Assembly (NCBI GenBank): GCA_032128395.1
Contig: JAQBGV010000186.1
Location: 1 to 31,802 of the forward strand
DNA from: JAQBGV01 sp032128395
GTDB taxonomy: Bacteria > Planctomycetota > UBA8108 > UBA1146
DNA: 31,802 nucleotides
Direction of reading: 5' to 3'
Made by a program: the position numbers and the translations under genes. How positions within the stretch are numbered: the first letter of the stretch is position 1; every line of letters begins with the position of its first letter. The notes under the pieces were generated by a model. The model was not told the origin of the DNA and made no database searches. It was given only the letters and a program-made list of their open reading frames with translations. This document shows, in pieces, positions 31,572-31,802 of this stretch.

Positions 31572-31629
31572 AAGCTTGCCGTGGGCGCAAGCTTTCGCTC
31601 GAAGACTCGACTCCATCGGAGATGGAGTC
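31572..31629. promoter_or_regulatory. Two adjacent perfect hairpins in the hflX divergent gap
   Basis: AAGCTTGC (31572-31579) pairs with GCAAGCTT (31587-31594) around a seven-base loop. GACTCCATC (31609-31617) pairs with GATGGAGTC (31621-31629) around GGA. Both are perfect and lie in the 154-base gap between hflX (minus) and the unknown gene (plus), so they could be operators or leader structures for either. Nothing else in the gap was recognised. Confidence 0.45.
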
Positions 31630-31673
31630 TTCCGACGATCTCCGAGTCTGTGCACCGAGTGAGGGAGGGAAAC

Positions 31674-31802
31674 GTGTCGGAGCGAGGGGGAAGGAGAGTC
31701 TGGAGGCACGGGCGGGGGGGGGAGCTCCCCGATCTCGCCGAGCTCGACTCCGCTTGGGAGCAGCTCGAGGAGCTCCCGGGGGCCGAGGTCTTCAAGGCGA
31801 AC
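31674..31802 (+). CDS. Unknown protein, N-terminal fragment (runs off the window)
   Basis: An open frame from GTG 31674 reaches the window edge (43 residues). GGGAGGGA lies a few bases upstream. In-frame GTGs at 31650 and 31659 are alternatives. The later part (GELPDLAELDSAWEQLEELPG, residues about 16-35) has strongly G/C-ending codons like its neighbours and looks coding. The first 15 residues are Arg/Gly-rich and end in a run of nine G (31714-31722), so the true start or frame before that run is uncertain. No family is recognised. Confidence 0.5.
   Translation, partial: MSERGGRRVWRHGRGGELPDLAELDSAWEQLEELPGAEVFKAN

Overview
The window reads as a chromosomal segment of a high-GC bacterium, most likely a planctomycete (Planctomycetota). 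The evidence is the gene content. There is an ECF sigma factor of the ECF_sigma/TIGR02999 type coupled to a serine/threonine kinase with a TPR-like tail. There is an FG-GAP protein ending in a dockerin-like EF-hand module closed by YPPCP, plus a decayed second copy of that module. There is also a PHP-HEAT-beta-sandwich protein and a transporter-acyltransferase-ligase (LplT/PlsC/Aas) fusion. lptF and lptG indicate an LPS-type outer membrane. Placement below phylum is not attempted. No rRNA, tRNA, CRISPR array or complete transposon was found.

Layout. 1-943 (-): 5' part of a MofA/OmpB-like multicopper oxidase. 1486-3910 (-): PHP-domain metallohydrolase fused to HEAT repeats and a beta-sandwich, broken by one extra base in a C8 tract. 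4067-5257 (+): GT4 glycosyltransferase. 5289-5987 (-): NagB-like sugar-phosphate isomerase. 6140-8667 (+): cystathionine beta-synthase and a cystathionine gamma-lyase/synthase, a reverse transsulfuration pair. 8721-8885 (-): relic of a dockerin-like tail. 8995-12950 (+): ECF sigma factor and receptor-like Ser/Thr kinase, translationally coupled. 13123-15513 (-): secreted FG-GAP propeller protein. 15701-18123 (-): lptF-lptG. 18324-21108 (-): ECF sigma factor, large membrane anti-sigma factor and MazG-like protein with overlapping stops and starts. 21317-24863 (-): MFS/LplT, PlsC and acyl-ACP synthetase modules, broken by one extra base in a C6 tract. 25305-27943 (+): third ECF sigma factor, UDP-HexNAc-type dehydrogenase and ThpR. 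28120-29925 (-): SppA. 30164-31519 (-): HflX. 31674-end (+): start of an unknown gene.

Themes. Much of the content is envelope biology: LPS transport, phospholipid repair, a nucleotide-sugar dehydrogenase, a glycosyltransferase and a membrane peptidase. Three separate ECF sigma genes are present, one with an anti-sigma factor, one with a kinase and one with no visible partner.

The most interesting non-gene signals are these. A long imperfect hairpin (27950-28086) lies between convergent genes and shares the 11-base core GGGACTGGCTC with a REP-like palindrome at 3964-4000. A nested, concentric inverted repeat (25082-25148) lies upstream of the third sigma factor. Three separate arrays share a 15-bp period, one in a non-coding leader and two in frame in the anti-sigma gene. 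Two frameshifts are each cured by removing one C from a homopolymer, so they are either sequence errors or slippage sites.
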